Positions 63,154 through 64,000 of a DNA stretch of 64,000 nucleotides are shown here, piece after piece (the first letter of the stretch is position 1; the number at the start of each line of letters is the position of its first letter). Source of the DNA: Plantibacter elymi (nom. nud.) (GTDB lineage Bacteria > Actinomycetota > Actinomycetes > Actinomycetales > Microbacteriaceae). Where the stretch lies: contig NZ_FXWJ01000002.1 of the NCBI RefSeq assembly GCF_900177795.1, positions 372,001 through 436,000 on the forward strand, read 5' to 3'. Under the pieces are notes generated by a model. The model was not told the origin of the DNA. It saw only the letters and a list, made by a program, of their open reading frames with translations, and searched no databases. A program made the translations under genes and the position numbers.

Positions 63154-64000
63154 GCCGGCGTCGATCCGGATCTGTGTCGCGTCTGAGCGCATGGCGCGAT
63201 GCAATCGCCGAAGACGCGCTTCCGGCGAGTTCGATGCCGGCCGGCGGCTGGAAAGCACCGCACAACCTCCGCGCGCGGCCGGGCGTCGTCGCGCCGGTCC
63301 ACCGCGCCTCGTCACGCACCCTCGGAGCGGCGTTGCCCTTCCTTGCCGAGAGCGGCAATCCGATGGCCGGCGCATACATCGGCCCGAACCTGCTGTCGCG
63401 ATCCACGTTCTGCTTCGACCCGTGGGAGGCCTACGCCGCGGGTGTCGTTCGCTCGCATTCAATGGCGATCTTCGGGGTGAAGGGCAGCGGCAAGTCCGTG
63501 CTCGCGAAGGCGCTCAGCACTCGCCTGTGTCGGCTAGGCCGGAAGGTCGCGGTGCCGCACGATCCGAACGGGGAGTGGACGCGCGTCGCCGCCTACGTCG
63601 GAGGTGTGACGATGCGCCTGGGCCCTGGTCAGGCCGCGCGGATCAACCCACTCGATCCGGGACCCCGCCGCGCCGACGTGAGCGGTGCTGATTGGACGCA
63701 GGAAGTCTTGCAGTTCCAGCGGACCAAGGTCCGCGCCATGGTCGCCATCCTCCGGAACACGACGGACCTCAGCGAGATCGAGCACACGGCTATCGATCTC
63801 GCACTTGAGCAGGTGCACCGGTCGAACTCGACCGCGCTGGTGCCGATGGTCTGGGAAGCGCTGCGTAACCCTGAGTCCCACATCGCCGAGGAGATCGGAG
63901 CGGGCGGCCAGATGCTCGCCCACACCCTTCGTCGCGTCACGGTCGGCGATCTCGCCGACCTCATGGACCGCCCATCGACGGTGGCTTTCGACGCGAACAC
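63150..64000 (+). CDS. VirB4/TraC-like conjugation ATPase, 3' end outside the window
   Basis: A gene open to the window edge, with at least 283 codons. Near residue 110 the Walker A IFGVKGSGKSVLAKAL follows a strand-rich start. ARINPLDPGP and the RAMVAILRNTTDLSEIE segment are typical of VirB4-type motors after Walker A. The ATG at 63150 overlaps the SCO6880-like stop. It supplies the energy for transfer across the envelope. Walker B lies past the window. Confidence 0.85.
   Translation, partial: MSRRRSGSVSRLSAWRDAIAEDALPASSMPAGGWKAPHNLRARPGVVAPVHRASSRTLGAALPFLAESGNPMAGAYIGPNLLSRSTFCFDPWEAYAAGVVRSHSMAIFGVKGSGKSVLAKALSTRLCRLGRKVAVPHDPNGEWTRVAAYVGGVTMRLGPGQAARINPLDPGPRRADVSGADWTQEVLQFQRTKVRAMVAILRNTTDLSEIEHTAIDLALEQVHRSNSTALVPMVWEALRNPESHIAEEIGAGGQMLAHTLRRVTVGDLADLMDRPSTVAFDAN

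Overview
The window is high-GC DNA with actinobacterial habits: GTG starts, GTGA/ATGA gene overlaps, an Lsr2 nucleoid protein, a DtxR/IdeR-type iron box, an LAXTG sortase signal and twin-arginine secretion. Gene content and codon style fit a Microbacteriaceae member (Curtobacterium-like). That placement is inference; no rRNA or complete tRNA lies in the window.

Positions 1-28,650 look like ordinary accessory chromosome. In order they carry a LysR regulator (cut by the window edge), an SDR and a GNAT protein. A TetR/SDR divergent pair follows, with two identical-architecture palindromes between the genes. Next is a three-gene oxidoreductase operon (SDR, an alpha/beta-hydrolase fused to a gluconate-dehydrogenase-subunit-3-like domain, and a GMC flavoenzyme), then a glycosyltransferase/WcbI-like surface-polysaccharide pair and a copper/PepSY membrane cluster with a one-base frameshift. 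After that come a siderophore ABC uptake operon under an iron box beside an AraC regulator, an ABC exporter, an LAXTG surface protein, a Tat-exported PHP protein, an isochorismatase-fold hydrolase, and an OsmC-ACT-ArsR operon.

At 28,659-28,740 there is a minus-strand terminator directly after the 3' half of a tRNA-Val(UAC)-like gene, from the anticodon loop to the acceptor end. A second, slightly degraded copy of the tRNA 3' half lies at 36,511. This is what integration at a tRNA gene leaves behind. I read 28,697 as the left end of an array of integrated elements whose right end, with the intact tRNA, lies beyond 64,000. Element A (28.7-36.5 kb) holds a translationally coupled pair (a protein with an R-x4-H HEPN-type motif plus a DUF3800 protein), a remnant restriction-endonuclease-like domain, and the most striking locus of the window. 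That locus is a 1302-residue trypsin-NACHT-helical-RelA/SpoT-like-TGS protein with a 100-residue Trypco1-like partner encoded just upstream.

From 36.5 to 50.3 kb is a mixed defence and decay zone. It has a frameshifted protein with an R-x4-H motif, a GIY-YIG-like protein, AbiV, a serine resolvase with a stop in its DNA-binding tail and a res-like site, a P-loop kinase and a frameshifted HIT protein. A P-loop ATPase follows, with 41 consecutive C residues directly before its start, and then a type II restriction-modification pair whose cytosine methyltransferase has an N-terminal ribbon-helix-helix domain. The zone ends with an XRE / ImmA-IrrE / MAB_1171c-like / alpha-beta hydrolase operon in which the hydrolase is broken by two frameshifts.

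From 50.4 kb to the right edge is the backbone of an integrative conjugative element or related plasmid. It starts from a probable leaderless promoter with direct repeats. It encodes a small HTH protein, a replication- or regulation-type winged-helix protein, a sigma-like protein, a membrane-anchored M15-like peptidase, Lsr2, a secreted 894-residue cargo protein, an SSB-like protein, and a type IV secretion operon. That operon includes a lipoprotein, a VirB2-like small membrane protein, a VirB6/TrbL-like protein, an SCO6880 family protein, and a VirB4-like ATPase cut by the window edge.
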